The notes beneath the pieces were generated by a model. The model saw nothing but the letters and a program-made list of their open reading frames with translations. It was not told the DNA's origin and did not search any database. Shown one piece after another: positions 1 to 6,479 of a DNA stretch of 17,894 nucleotides. This DNA comes from Spirochaetia bacterium UBA6919 (lineage in GTDB: Bacteria; Spirochaetota; UBA6919), in assembly GCA_002450905.1 (NCBI GenBank), contig DKAT01000096.1, forward strand, positions 1-17,894. Reading direction: 5' to 3'. The number at the start of each line of letters is the position of its first letter. The stretch's first letter is position 1. The translations under genes and the position numbers were made by a program.

Positions 1-17
1 CTAATTATGCAATGACT

Positions 18-1949
18 CTAATTAGTGCGTTTGATTCTTGTTTTTATGAATGATAAAATATTTTGTAGGAAATCCGGTTGGTAGGAAAATAGATATTCGA
101 TAAACAGGATGATAATTAACAGTATAAAAAGGATTTGCTCGAAGAGGGTATTTTTTTGGATCATTGTTTTATGAGGTGTTTTTATTACTTGTTGTAACCA
201 TTCGTTGGGTTTATAAATAATTTTGGGATTTGGGAATATATTTTTCAGTTCATTATCAGTCCAGGATTTTATATCACTTTCATCGAGATTGGGTGTAATT
301 TTCACTTGATTGGACTGAGAACTTGATGAAATCATATATTTTGTGATGCCTTTGTTATATATCCAGTTCATTAGGAGAGGAAACAGTGGGTCAAACAAGA
401 AATTCGTATTTTCATGGTCTATAGATGCAGTAACAATAAAAAGATTTTCCTTTGGTTTTTCTGACATAATTAAAAAATCATATTTATTCAATTTTAAGAG
501 GGGTTGGAGAAAAAAAGATTTTGTTTCAAGCTGAAATCCTCTTTTAAATGAAGAATTTGGTGATTGCAATTTTTCAAAGGTTTTTATAAAATCATGGTTC
601 GAATTTAAATCTTTATTTATAAAAATATTATCATCTTTATTCAAGTTAATCTGGTTTATTAATTTAAACTGATTTGATAATCCCATGTTTAATAGTGATT
701 GATTGATTTTATAAACTGTATCTGATTTATTAAACACTAATAACAGGGCGATATTTTTTTTTATATGGGTCTTGATAATCTTGATCTCGTCATACGATAA
801 GGAACCCAGTCGATTGGTAATGATCATGTCATAAGTAGATATATCATCTAATTTGGACTTAAAAAGAATATTGGGTATCAGAATTTTATTAGAGGAGAGA
901 ATAGATTCTTTTATAGCATAATTTTCAAGGGGGGTTGTATTATTTTCCAGAAAAAGAATATTGACCTTTTTTTTAAAAAAAACATTGAATTGACCAACAT
1001 TATCTTCATTGAAACGGTCAGAAAGGATTATCACCTTCCCTTGAATTATCTCATCAAGGTATTCTTTCTGTTTTTTAAAGGTAACTATCTTGGATTCATG
1101 AGGGTCTAAACTAATTTCTTTGATTTCCTTCAGCTGATCATTGAATTTAAGGCTTATTTGGTTATTTACAGGAGTTTCACTATAATTTTTGATTGTAACT
1201 GAAATATCCACACCAGTGTTAGCATAATGGATGTCTTCACTGACTGATATTTTTTCTATAGCGATATTTGTAGATTCACGATCCCCTACTGGGAAAAGAC
1301 TTATATTAACCGATGATGAGATGGAAATATCTTTCCAGTCAGATTTTTGGAAATCAGATATGATAATCATTTCCTTTATAAAGATCTTTTGTTTGTTTAT
1401 TTCATTTATAAGATTATTTAAAATGATGTTTACAGGGGTATCTATCTTCTTCACCTGAGTATATTGGATTGTACGTAACAATTCATCTTTGTTTGTGGAA
1501 TATGTTAAGGGTGTTACGAATTGGGAACTAATTGGTTGATATAAAATATTTTGGTTCAAGGGAATTCTCTTTACTATATTATTTATTATTTGTTTGGCTT
1601 TCTGAAAACGATTTTTATTCTCTTCCAAATAATTCATACTCAGGGAGTTGTCAAGTATAATCACGATAATTTTTTTTGTTGATTGTTCCAGCTTCCAAAA
1701 CTGATAGTCTTCAGGGAACATTGGTTTTGACAATAATATGGCAATGATAAGGATAATGAAAGATCTTAGAAGGGTTGTGATATTTTTATTCCATTTGATT
1801 TTTTTTTGAAGAATCTTAATTTCATCTTTGAAAAGAAATATGGCGGGAAAAATAATTTTTTTTTGTTTGAATTTATAATAATAGTGTAAAATTATTGGTA
1901 TTATGATAAATATTGTCGCTATGAGGAATAATGGGAATAATAAATTCAT
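18..1949 (-). CDS. BatA-type membrane protein with VWA domain
   Basis: 643-residue membrane protein. Residues 1-22 form a first hydrophobic segment, followed by the short basic linker and FPAIFLF stretch typical of the BatA N-terminal (aerotolerance regulator) domain. A second membrane segment lies at about 58-75 and ends in LSKP. A von Willebrand A domain follows with a complete-looking metal (MIDAS) site: D100-x-S102-x-S104 (DNSLS), T171 and D199 (IISDF). The long middle region (about 210-590) is likely a beta-rich ectodomain. A third hydrophobic segment sits at about 606-620 and a short basic tail ends the protein. Its ATG overlaps the stop of the DUF58 gene by 4 bp (ATGA), and no Shine-Dalgarno is visible, so translation is probably coupled. 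Relatives occur with MoxR ATPases and DUF58 proteins, especially in FCB bacteria. The exact role is unknown; complex assembly or envelope stress is inferred. Family call is confident, function is not. Confidence 0.85.
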   Translation of the reverse strand: MNLLFPLFLIATIFIIIPIILHYYYKFKQKKIIFPAIFLFKDEIKILQKKIKWNKNITTLLRSFIILIIAILLSKPMFPEDYQFWKLEQSTKKIIVIILDNSLSMNYLEENKNRFQKAKQIINNIVKRIPLNQNILYQPISSQFVTPLTYSTNKDELLRTIQYTQVKKIDTPVNIILNNLINEINKQKIFIKEMIIISDFQKSDWKDISISSSVNISLFPVGDRESTNIAIEKISVSEDIHYANTGVDISVTIKNYSETPVNNQISLKFNDQLKEIKEISLDPHESKIVTFKKQKEYLDEIIQGKVIILSDRFNEDNVGQFNVFFKKKVNILFLENNTTPLENYAIKESILSSNKILIPNILFKSKLDDISTYDMIITNRLGSLSYDEIKIIKTHIKKNIALLLVFNKSDTVYKINQSLLNMGLSNQFKLINQINLNKDDNIFINKDLNSNHDFIKTFEKLQSPNSSFKRGFQLETKSFFLQPLLKLNKYDFLIMSEKPKENLFIVTASIDHENTNFLFDPLFPLLMNWIYNKGITKYMISSSSQSNQVKITPNLDESDIKSWTDNELKNIFPNPKIIYKPNEWLQQVIKTPHKTMIQKNTLFEQILFILLIIILFIEYLFSYQPDFLQNILSFIKTRIKRTN

Positions 1950-2830
1950 GATTTGACATGATAATATTTAATGAAATTTATCAGATGTTCAGAATAGTGG
2001 GTATCACAATTGATCTCATGGTGCTCAAAGTGAAACTGATTCCCTAAATTGTTTAATTTGTTCATAAAAACATCCCATTGCTGTTTAAAAATATTTTTAA
2101 ATAAACCAGCATTGCATTGAAAAGTATCTCCTGATTCGGGTTCTGTGAAAATTATATCCCCTTTGAATGGGAAATTCATTTCCTGGTTATTTATGATTTG
2201 AAATAGAATTACTTTGGTATCAGGCAGATTTAATTTTGATAATTGATTGATAAAATCTTTTTTAGAGTGAAAAAAATCACTGACTAAGAATATGATTAAT
2301 CTTCCAATGGGATGTTTTTTTATAGATTTCAATAAATGATAATAACTCACTTCTCCTGTGGGTTGTGTATTTTCTAATTGCTTGATGAGATTATATAATG
2401 ATTTGATATTTCTCGAAAACGATAAAATAATCTGAGGTTCGGATGAGAATCTTACAAATTGTACCTGATCATTTTGTTTCATGAACAGATATACTAGAGA
2501 GGCTGTGAGGTATTTGGAGAATTCCAGCTTGCTGAGACCTGAATCGTTTAAAATAGACATTGATTTACTGTGATCCAGGAGAAATATAATTTTATATTCA
2601 GAGTCGTCGTAGTAATCCCTTGTAAAGAGGTTTGTAGAACGGGCAGATCTTTTCCAATCCACTTTTTTCAGATCATCGCTCTGGGAATAGTTTCTGTATT
2701 CTTTGAAATCTATATCCTCTCCTGATTTTCTAGCCGTGTGAGTACCTTTGAATATACTATCAGCTAATGAAATAGGGTTTAGAGGAACTAGACTTAATTT
2801 TAATAGAAGATCTTCATCCAAATAATTCAT
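1946..2830 (-). CDS. DUF58 domain protein with VWA-like fold
   Basis: 294 residues, soluble, with no signal peptide or membrane span. It carries the DUF58 signature: KGTHTARKSG near 28-37, EYRNYSQSDD at 44-53 (family pattern is R-x-Y-x-x-G-D-D), then VDWKRSAR at 57-64. This leads into a VWA-like fold with a metal-site motif D86-x-S88-x-S90 (DHSKS) and a second acidic residue at D185 (LVSDFF). Family members are usually encoded beside a MoxR AAA+ ATPase and a BatA/VWA membrane protein; here only the latter is visible, directly downstream with a 4-bp overlap. The usual glycine of the GDD motif is replaced by Ser (Q-S-D-D). The ATG at 2830 has no Shine-Dalgarno, unlike the ribosomal genes upstream. 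It begins 166 bp after rplQ, so it may be transcribed separately. Cellular function is inferred only. Confidence 0.88.
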   Translation of the reverse strand: MNYLDEDLLLKLSLVPLNPISLADSIFKGTHTARKSGEDIDFKEYRNYSQSDDLKKVDWKRSARSTNLFTRDYYDDSEYKIIFLLDHSKSMSILNDSGLSKLEFSKYLTASLVYLFMKQNDQVQFVRFSSEPQIILSFSRNIKSLYNLIKQLENTQPTGEVSYYHLLKSIKKHPIGRLIIFLVSDFFHSKKDFINQLSKLNLPDTKVILFQIINNQEMNFPFKGDIIFTEPESGDTFQCNAGLFKNIFKQQWDVFMNKLNNLGNQFHFEHHEINCDTHYSEHLINFIKYYHVKS

Positions 2831-2856
2831 CTTGGAACAATCAAGTTAATAACATA

Positions 2857-2886
2857 ATATTAAAATGAAATAAGTAGAAATCTCAA
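2857..2886 (-). promoter_or_regulatory. Possible promoter for the DUF58/VWA pair
   Basis: On the minus strand a TTGAGA (2881-2886, five of six bases of the -35 consensus) is followed after 18 bp by TAATAT (2857-2862, four of six of the -10 consensus). A start near 2850 would give a leader of about 20 nt before the DUF58 ATG. The region is so AT-rich that chance matches are expected, and -7/-33-type promoters used in some FCB bacteria would not look like this. Weak call. Confidence 0.25.
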
Positions 2887-2930
2887 ACTTCCGTTCTATA
2901 AAATTATCTGCTAATTAGATATTTCATTTT
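2862..2930. repeat. 11-bp inverted repeat between rplQ and DUF58 gene
   Basis: Perfect 11-bp inverted repeat: AAAATGAAATA at 2862-2872 and TATTTCATTTT at 2920-2930, with a 47-nt spacer. Inside it a smaller 5-bp pair (TAGAA 2875-2879, TTCTA 2894-2898) could form a nested stem. In the minus-strand transcript the 3' arm ends in UUUU, but this is part of the stem and no separate U-run follows, so a classical terminator is not clear. It overlaps the possible promoter. It could be an operator, an RNA stem or chance in AT-rich DNA. Confidence 0.4.
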
Positions 2931-2942
2931 GATCCATTCATC

Positions 2943-2984
2943 ATTCTAAGAACATGTTTTAAATTGGTACAAAATTCTTAGAAT
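2943..2984. repeat. Hairpin-forming inverted repeat just after rplQ
   Basis: Perfect 10-bp arms ATTCTAAGAA (2943-2952) and TTCTTAGAAT (2975-2984), separated by 22 nt, starting 12 bp beyond the rplQ stop. This is where the end of the ribosomal operon would be expected. The stem is AT-rich and is not followed by a run of U in the direction of transcription (the next transcribed bases are GATGAATGG), so it is at best a weak intrinsic terminator or a 3'-end processing/stability hairpin. A TTTTTT run lies immediately after the rplQ stop codon, before the stem. Confidence 0.45.
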
Positions 2985-2996
2985 ATGATTAAAAAA

Positions 2997-3497
2997 TTAT
3001 TTCGTCTCATCAGAATTAGAATCTTCAGTTGATTTATTTTTTTCTTCAGACTTATTTTCTATTTGTTTATTTTCTTTGGGTTTATTTTTTTGACTCGATG
3101 ATTTTTTATCGGGATTTGGCTTTGATTCAGATATTAATGCTTCTTCAACGAGTTCAATAATAGCCATATTACTACTATCCCCTGGACGATGCTTTCCAAG
3201 TCTGATAATACGTGTATAACCACCGTTACGATTTTTATATCTTAAGGCAATGTTATCAAATAATTTTACGACAATTTTTCTATTATTGATTTTCTTAAGG
3301 ATTTCTCGTTTATTATGTAAAGATGATTCCTTTGCACGATGAATGATTGGTTCGACATAAGTTCTTAATTCTTTAGCTTTTGCAAGAGTTGTTTTCAATC
3401 TTTCGTGTTTCAACAAAGATGTAGACATATTGGATAACATGGCTTTTTTATGTGCTGATGATCTTTTTAATTTTCTACCAGAAATTTTATGTCTCAT
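2997..3497 (-). CDS. rplQ: 50S ribosomal protein L17
   Basis: 166 residues. The N-terminal 123 match bacterial L17: MRHKISGRKLKR start, LLKHERLKTTLAKAKELR at about 28-45, and GGYTRIIRLGKHRPGD at 92-107. L17 binds 23S rRNA near the exit of the peptide tunnel. Residues about 124-166 form a low-complexity hydrophilic tail rich in Lys, Glu, Asn and Ser, probably disordered; E. coli L17 is about 127 residues. Tails of this kind are known in other FCB bacteria, but its role is unknown. It is the last gene of the alpha cluster, 17 bp after rpoA, with AAGGAT upstream of the ATG. A 166-bp non-coding gap follows. Confidence 0.97.
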   Translation of the reverse strand: MRHKISGRKLKRSSAHKKAMLSNMSTSLLKHERLKTTLAKAKELRTYVEPIIHRAKESSLHNKREILKKINNRKIVVKLFDNIALRYKNRNGGYTRIIRLGKHRPGDSSNMAIIELVEEALISESKPNPDKKSSSQKNKPKENKQIENKSEEKNKSTEDSNSDETK

Positions 3498-3514
3498 TTA
3501 AGTATCCTTATCTA

Positions 3515-4543
3515 TTATAGTATTTTTGATTTAGCTAGATGAGCAAGATTTTTTTGACCAAAACTAAGATTTAGCGTAGTAAGTTTATGAAGTATTTCAT
3601 GTATTGATTTTTTACCAAGATTTTTGATTTTGCTGACCTCATCTTCGCTTCGAATAACTAGATCACCAATAGTTTTTATCCCTGCAACTCTAAGACAATT
3701 GGAAGATCTAACAGATAATTCCAGTTCTTCAATTGGTGTTCTTAAAAGTGCCTTTAACCTCTCCTCTTCTGGGTTTTCAATTTCTTCTTCAATTTCTTCT
3801 TCTTCTTCAAAATTAATAAAACAGGTGAAGTGTTCTTTTAAGATTTTAGCAGCATCTGCCACAGCATCATCAGGAGTTATAGTTCCATCAGTCCAGACTT
3901 CAAGAATAATTTTGTCATAATCTGTTCTTTGACCGACCCGAGTGTTTTCAATTTTAAAATTAACCTTCTGTACAGGAGAGAAAATGGCATCAATAGGTAT
4001 AGTTCCAATAGTTTCAATAAATTCAATATTTCGTTCTGCTGCTATATAACCTCTGCCTTGATCTATTTGTATTTCCATAAATAAACTTGAATCTTCGTTG
4101 AGAGAGGCAATGTGCAGATCTGGGTTGAGGACTTTTACGTTTGCATCAACAGATTCAATATCTCCAGCTTTGAAAATCGACTCCCCTTTTTTATTTAAAA
4201 AAATAGTTTTGGTCTCTTCTTCGTCAAGGAATTTTAGTCTGACTTGTTTAAGATTTTGTATAAATTCAACAGTATCTTCAAGAACACCATGAATACTCTC
4301 AAATTCATTGGAGAGAGAGGAGCTCTTACCTTCTGAATTAGTGTATTCTACTCTCAGTGCAGTTATAGCATAACCCTGTATAGAGGAAAGGAGAGTTCTT
4401 CTAAGAGAGTTGGCGATAGTTATCCCAAAACCACGTTCAAACGGTGATGCATAAAATTTTCCGTATTTATTGTTAATTTCATCATGTTCAAATATGATAT
4501 TTTTAGGACGTTTAAAATCTTTTAATAAGTTTTTATGTGCCAT
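3515..4543 (-). CDS. rpoA: RNA polymerase subunit alpha
   Basis: 342 residues, full length. The N-terminal assembly domain (about 15-240) has the RGFGITIANSLRRTLLSS motif at 37-54, used for dimerisation and for binding beta and beta'. A very acidic linker at 246-261 has 12 Glu in 16 residues. The C-terminal domain (about 268-342) has R279, N282, C283 and R285, matching E. coli R265, N268, C269 and K271 that contact the promoter UP element and activators, and NLGKKS near 308-313 (helix-hairpin-helix). It lies 19 bp after rpsD with a GAGG ribosome site. The order rpsD-rpoA-rplQ is the classical alpha operon, where S4 represses translation in E. coli. Confidence 0.98.
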   Translation of the reverse strand: MAHKNLLKDFKRPKNIIFEHDEINNKYGKFYASPFERGFGITIANSLRRTLLSSIQGYAITALRVEYTNSEGKSSSLSNEFESIHGVLEDTVEFIQNLKQVRLKFLDEEETKTIFLNKKGESIFKAGDIESVDANVKVLNPDLHIASLNEDSSLFMEIQIDQGRGYIAAERNIEFIETIGTIPIDAIFSPVQKVNFKIENTRVGQRTDYDKIILEVWTDGTITPDDAVADAAKILKEHFTCFINFEEEEEIEEEIENPEEERLKALLRTPIEELELSVRSSNCLRVAGIKTIGDLVIRSEDEVSKIKNLGKKSIHEILHKLTTLNLSFGQKNLAHLAKSKIL

Positions 4544-4562
4544 TTATTCCTCTGTATTCTAA

Positions 4563-5192
4563 TTATTTAGAATAGAATTCAACAACAAGTTGCTCGTTTG
4601 CATTGATTTGTATATCATCTCTTGTTGGAATCATCAAGACTTTTGATTTCACTTCATTTTCATCAACTTCAAGCCAAGTGGGGATTCCCTGTCTGGAGAT
4701 ATTTTTAAGACTATCTCTTATTATTGCAAGATTTTTACTTTTTGATTTAACTTCAATTAAGTCCCCCTCTTTTACAGAGTATGAAGGGATATTAACCTTT
4801 TTACTATTAACCAAAATATGACCATGACTTATGATTTGTCTAGCCTGTAAACGAGATGTTGAGAAATGACTTCTATAGATAACATTATCCAGACGTTTTT
4901 CAAGGGATGTTAATAAAATATCTGCAGTTTTACCCACTTTTCTTTCAGCTTTTTCAAATGTATTAAAAAATTGTTTTTCACTTAGGGTATACATTCTCTT
5001 AATCTTTTGTTTTTCACGTAATTCGACACCATAATCAGATAATTTTGTAGCGCGTTTTTTACTATGCACACCTGGAGGTGATTTTCTTTTAGTCACAGCA
5101 CATTTTGGGGATAAACACCGATTCCCTTTCAAGAACAATTGGATTCCCTCTCTTCTGCACATGCGACAAACAGGATCTAAACATCTTCCCAT
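4563..5192 (-). CDS. rpsD: 30S ribosomal protein S4
   Basis: 209 residues. S4 nucleates 16S rRNA folding from the 5' domain and in many bacteria represses its own operon. The N-terminus carries the zinc-type cysteine set C4, C9, C12, C26 and C31 (C+ form of S4). The S4 RNA-binding domain runs from about 98 to 160 (RLDNVIYRSHF, SRLQARQIISHGHILVN). The ATG has a GAGGT site seven bases upstream. The gap before it (92 bp after rpsK) is the longest inside the ribosomal block and contains a hairpin, which may allow separate control of rpsD-rpoA-rplQ. The gene itself looks ordinary. Confidence 0.98.
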   Translation of the reverse strand: MGRCLDPVCRMCRREGIQLFLKGNRCLSPKCAVTKRKSPPGVHSKKRATKLSDYGVELREKQKIKRMYTLSEKQFFNTFEKAERKVGKTADILLTSLEKRLDNVIYRSHFSTSRLQARQIISHGHILVNSKKVNIPSYSVKEGDLIEVKSKSKNLAIIRDSLKNISRQGIPTWLEVDENEVKSKVLMIPTRDDIQINANEQLVVEFYSK

Positions 5193-5251
5193 GATAACCT
5201 CAATATATATTATATAAAGTTTAATATTACAATTAGTTTTTCTATAAATTA

Positions 5252-5274
5252 CAGATCAGAGATGTTCTGATTTG
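5252..5274 (-). promoter_or_regulatory. Hairpin in the rpsK-rpsD gap
   Basis: The minus-strand RNA can pair ATCAGA with TCTGAT (5266-5271 and 5255-5260) around a 5-nt loop. The stem extends to 8 of 9 pairs with flanking bases and one A-C mismatch. It sits just downstream of rpsK, about 60 nt before the rpsD start. No U-run follows, so it is probably not a terminator. It could be an RNA-processing site or part of a leader through which S4 controls its own synthesis; both are inference. Confidence 0.35.
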
Positions 5275-5284
5275 AATTATTAAT

Positions 5285-5674
5285 TTAAATTTTTCTCCGT
5301 TTTGGAGGACGACATCCATTGTGTGGAATTGGAGTTACATCTTTAATTACTGTGATTTTTAATCCCGCTGCCTGAATAGCTCTAATAGCCGATTCTCTTC
5401 CTACTCCTGGCCCTTTTACCTGAACTTCTACAGACTTTAATCCATGTTCCATAGCTTTTTTAGCGCAATTTTCTGATGTAACCTGAGCTGCGAAAGGGGT
5501 ACTTTTTTTAGCACCTCTAAAGTTCAGACTTCCAGCACTTACGGAAGATAAAGCATTTCCATTGACATCTGTAATTGTGACGATAGTATTATTAAAAGTA
5601 GCCTGGATGTGTACAATTCCTTTCTGGATATTCTTCTTTTCTTTTTTCTTAACTTTCTTTTTGGGTGTAGCCAA
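5285..5674 (-). CDS. rpsK: 30S ribosomal protein S11
   Basis: 129 residues, normal length. S11 forms part of the platform near the mRNA exit (E-site) of the 30S subunit. Family motifs are clear: GIVHIQATFNNTIVTITD at about 19-36, LNFRGAKKSTPFAAQ, KGPGVGRESAIRAI, and the C-terminal TPIPHNGCRPPKRRK containing the Asn-Gly pair that forms isoaspartate in E. coli S11. The start codon is TTG, because no ATG or GTG precedes the conserved N-terminus. A strong AAGGAG lies seven bases upstream and supports this start. It is 35 bp after rpsM. Confidence 0.97.
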   Translation of the reverse strand: MATPKKKVKKKEKKNIQKGIVHIQATFNNTIVTITDVNGNALSSVSAGSLNFRGAKKSTPFAAQVTSENCAKKAMEHGLKSVEVQVKGPGVGRESAIRAIQAAGLKITVIKDVTPIPHNGCRPPKRRKI

Positions 5675-5709
5675 ATTAAACTCCTTGTAATATAATTATT
5701 TATTTATAA

Positions 5710-6081
5710 TTAATCTTTCTTTACACCGCCGATAGACTGTTTACGTCCTTTTCTGGTTCTGGCATTGGTTTGGGTTCTCTGTCCTCTGACTGGTAGACCT
5801 TTACGATGACGTAAGCCACGATAACAACCAATTTCCATGAGGCGTTTGATACTAAGAGATAATTCTGTTCGGAGTTCCCCTTCGACCTTGTAATTTTTTT
5901 CGATGTGGTCACGTAATTTTAACAATTCATCTTCAGAAATATCTTTCATTTTACGATTTATATCGATATTATTTTCTTTTAAAATTAATTTTGAGGTCGA
6001 TCGACCAATACCATAAATATATGTCAATGCGATTTCAATTCTTTTATTATTTGGTAAATCAACACCTGAAATACGAGCCAT
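5710..6081 (-). CDS. rpsM: 30S ribosomal protein S13
   Basis: 123 residues. S13 sits in the 30S head and contacts the P-site tRNA and the 50S subunit through intersubunit bridges. Clear motifs: ARISGVDLPNNKRIEIALTYIYGIG at the N-terminus (helix-two-turn-helix), CYRGLRHRKGLPVRGQRT near 92-109, and the basic tail NARTRKGRKQSIGGVKK that reaches toward tRNA. The more usual RKGP near the tail is RKGR here, a small change. The ATG has AAAGGT upstream. It follows rpmJ by 22 bp, as in most bacterial alpha clusters. Confidence 0.98.
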   Translation of the reverse strand: MARISGVDLPNNKRIEIALTYIYGIGRSTSKLILKENNIDINRKMKDISEDELLKLRDHIEKNYKVEGELRTELSLSIKRLMEIGCYRGLRHRKGLPVRGQRTQTNARTRKGRKQSIGGVKKD

Positions 6082-6103
6082 AAATATACCTTTTATTTAT
6101 AAA

Positions 6104-6217
6104 TTATTTTTGTCTTTGCTTATGTTTTGGATTCTCACAGATAATTCTGAGAACACCTTTTCGGCGTATAACCTTACATTTATCACAAATTGGTTTTACA
6201 CTTGCTCTGACCTTCAT
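6104..6217 (-). CDS. rpmJ: 50S ribosomal protein L36
   Basis: 37-residue protein starting MKVRASVKPICDKCKVIRRK and ending KHKQRQK. It has the zinc-binding set C11, C14, C27 and H32, so it is the C+ form. L36 is the smallest 50S protein and binds 23S rRNA near the base of the L7/L12 stalk region. Start ATG at 6217 has a strong AGGAAGG site upstream; the TAA stop is at 6104-6106. It lies 14 bp after infA and 22 bp before rpsM, the common order infA-rpmJ-rpsM. Confidence 0.97.
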   Translation of the reverse strand: MKVRASVKPICDKCKVIRRKGVLRIICENPKHKQRQK

Positions 6218-6231
6218 ATTATACCTTCCTA

Positions 6232-6450
6232 TTATTTAAATCTATATGTAATTCTTCCTCTTGAAAGATCATATGGGGATAGTTCTACTGTTACACGATC
6301 ACCCGGGAGAATTCGAATAAAATTCATCCGCATTTTTCCAGATATATGTGCAAGAACCTGATGTCCATTGTCCAATTCTACTTTGAACATGGCATTGGGA
6401 AGGGGCTCAAGAACTTTACCTTCCACTTCTATGGCTTCTTCTTTAGCCAA
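6232..6450 (-). CDS. infA: Translation initiation factor IF-1
   Basis: 72 residues, a single OB-fold protein that binds the 30S A site during initiation. Motifs match the family closely: AKEEAIEVEGKVLEPLPNAMF, LDNGHQVLAHISGKMRMNFIRILPGD, and VTVELSPYDLSRGRITYRFK. The start codon is TTG: the bases at 6448-6450 read TTG on the coding strand, followed by GCT AAA GAA, with a strong GAGAGGT site seven bases upstream. No ATG could produce the conserved N-terminus. It lies directly after secY (29 bp); adk and map, which often sit between these genes, are absent. Confidence 0.97.
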   Translation of the reverse strand: MAKEEAIEVEGKVLEPLPNAMFKVELDNGHQVLAHISGKMRMNFIRILPGDRVTVELSPYDLSRGRITYRFK

Positions 6451-6479
6451 ATGTACCTCTCAAATAATAAATAAAAAAA

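Noticed and set aside
1..17. Start of another gene at the left edge
   Set aside because: Only 17 bases follow the VWA stop; they show no start codon or ribosome site, so nothing can be called.
2943..2984. Strong rho-independent terminator after rplQ
   Set aside because: The stem is real but AT-rich with a 22-nt loop and no following U-run, so I list it only as an inverted repeat.
5209..5214. TATAAT box before rpsD
   Set aside because: A transcript start about seven bases on would begin right at the ribosome site with a roughly 10-nt leader, and no good -35 lies at 16-18 bp; likely chance in AT-rich DNA.
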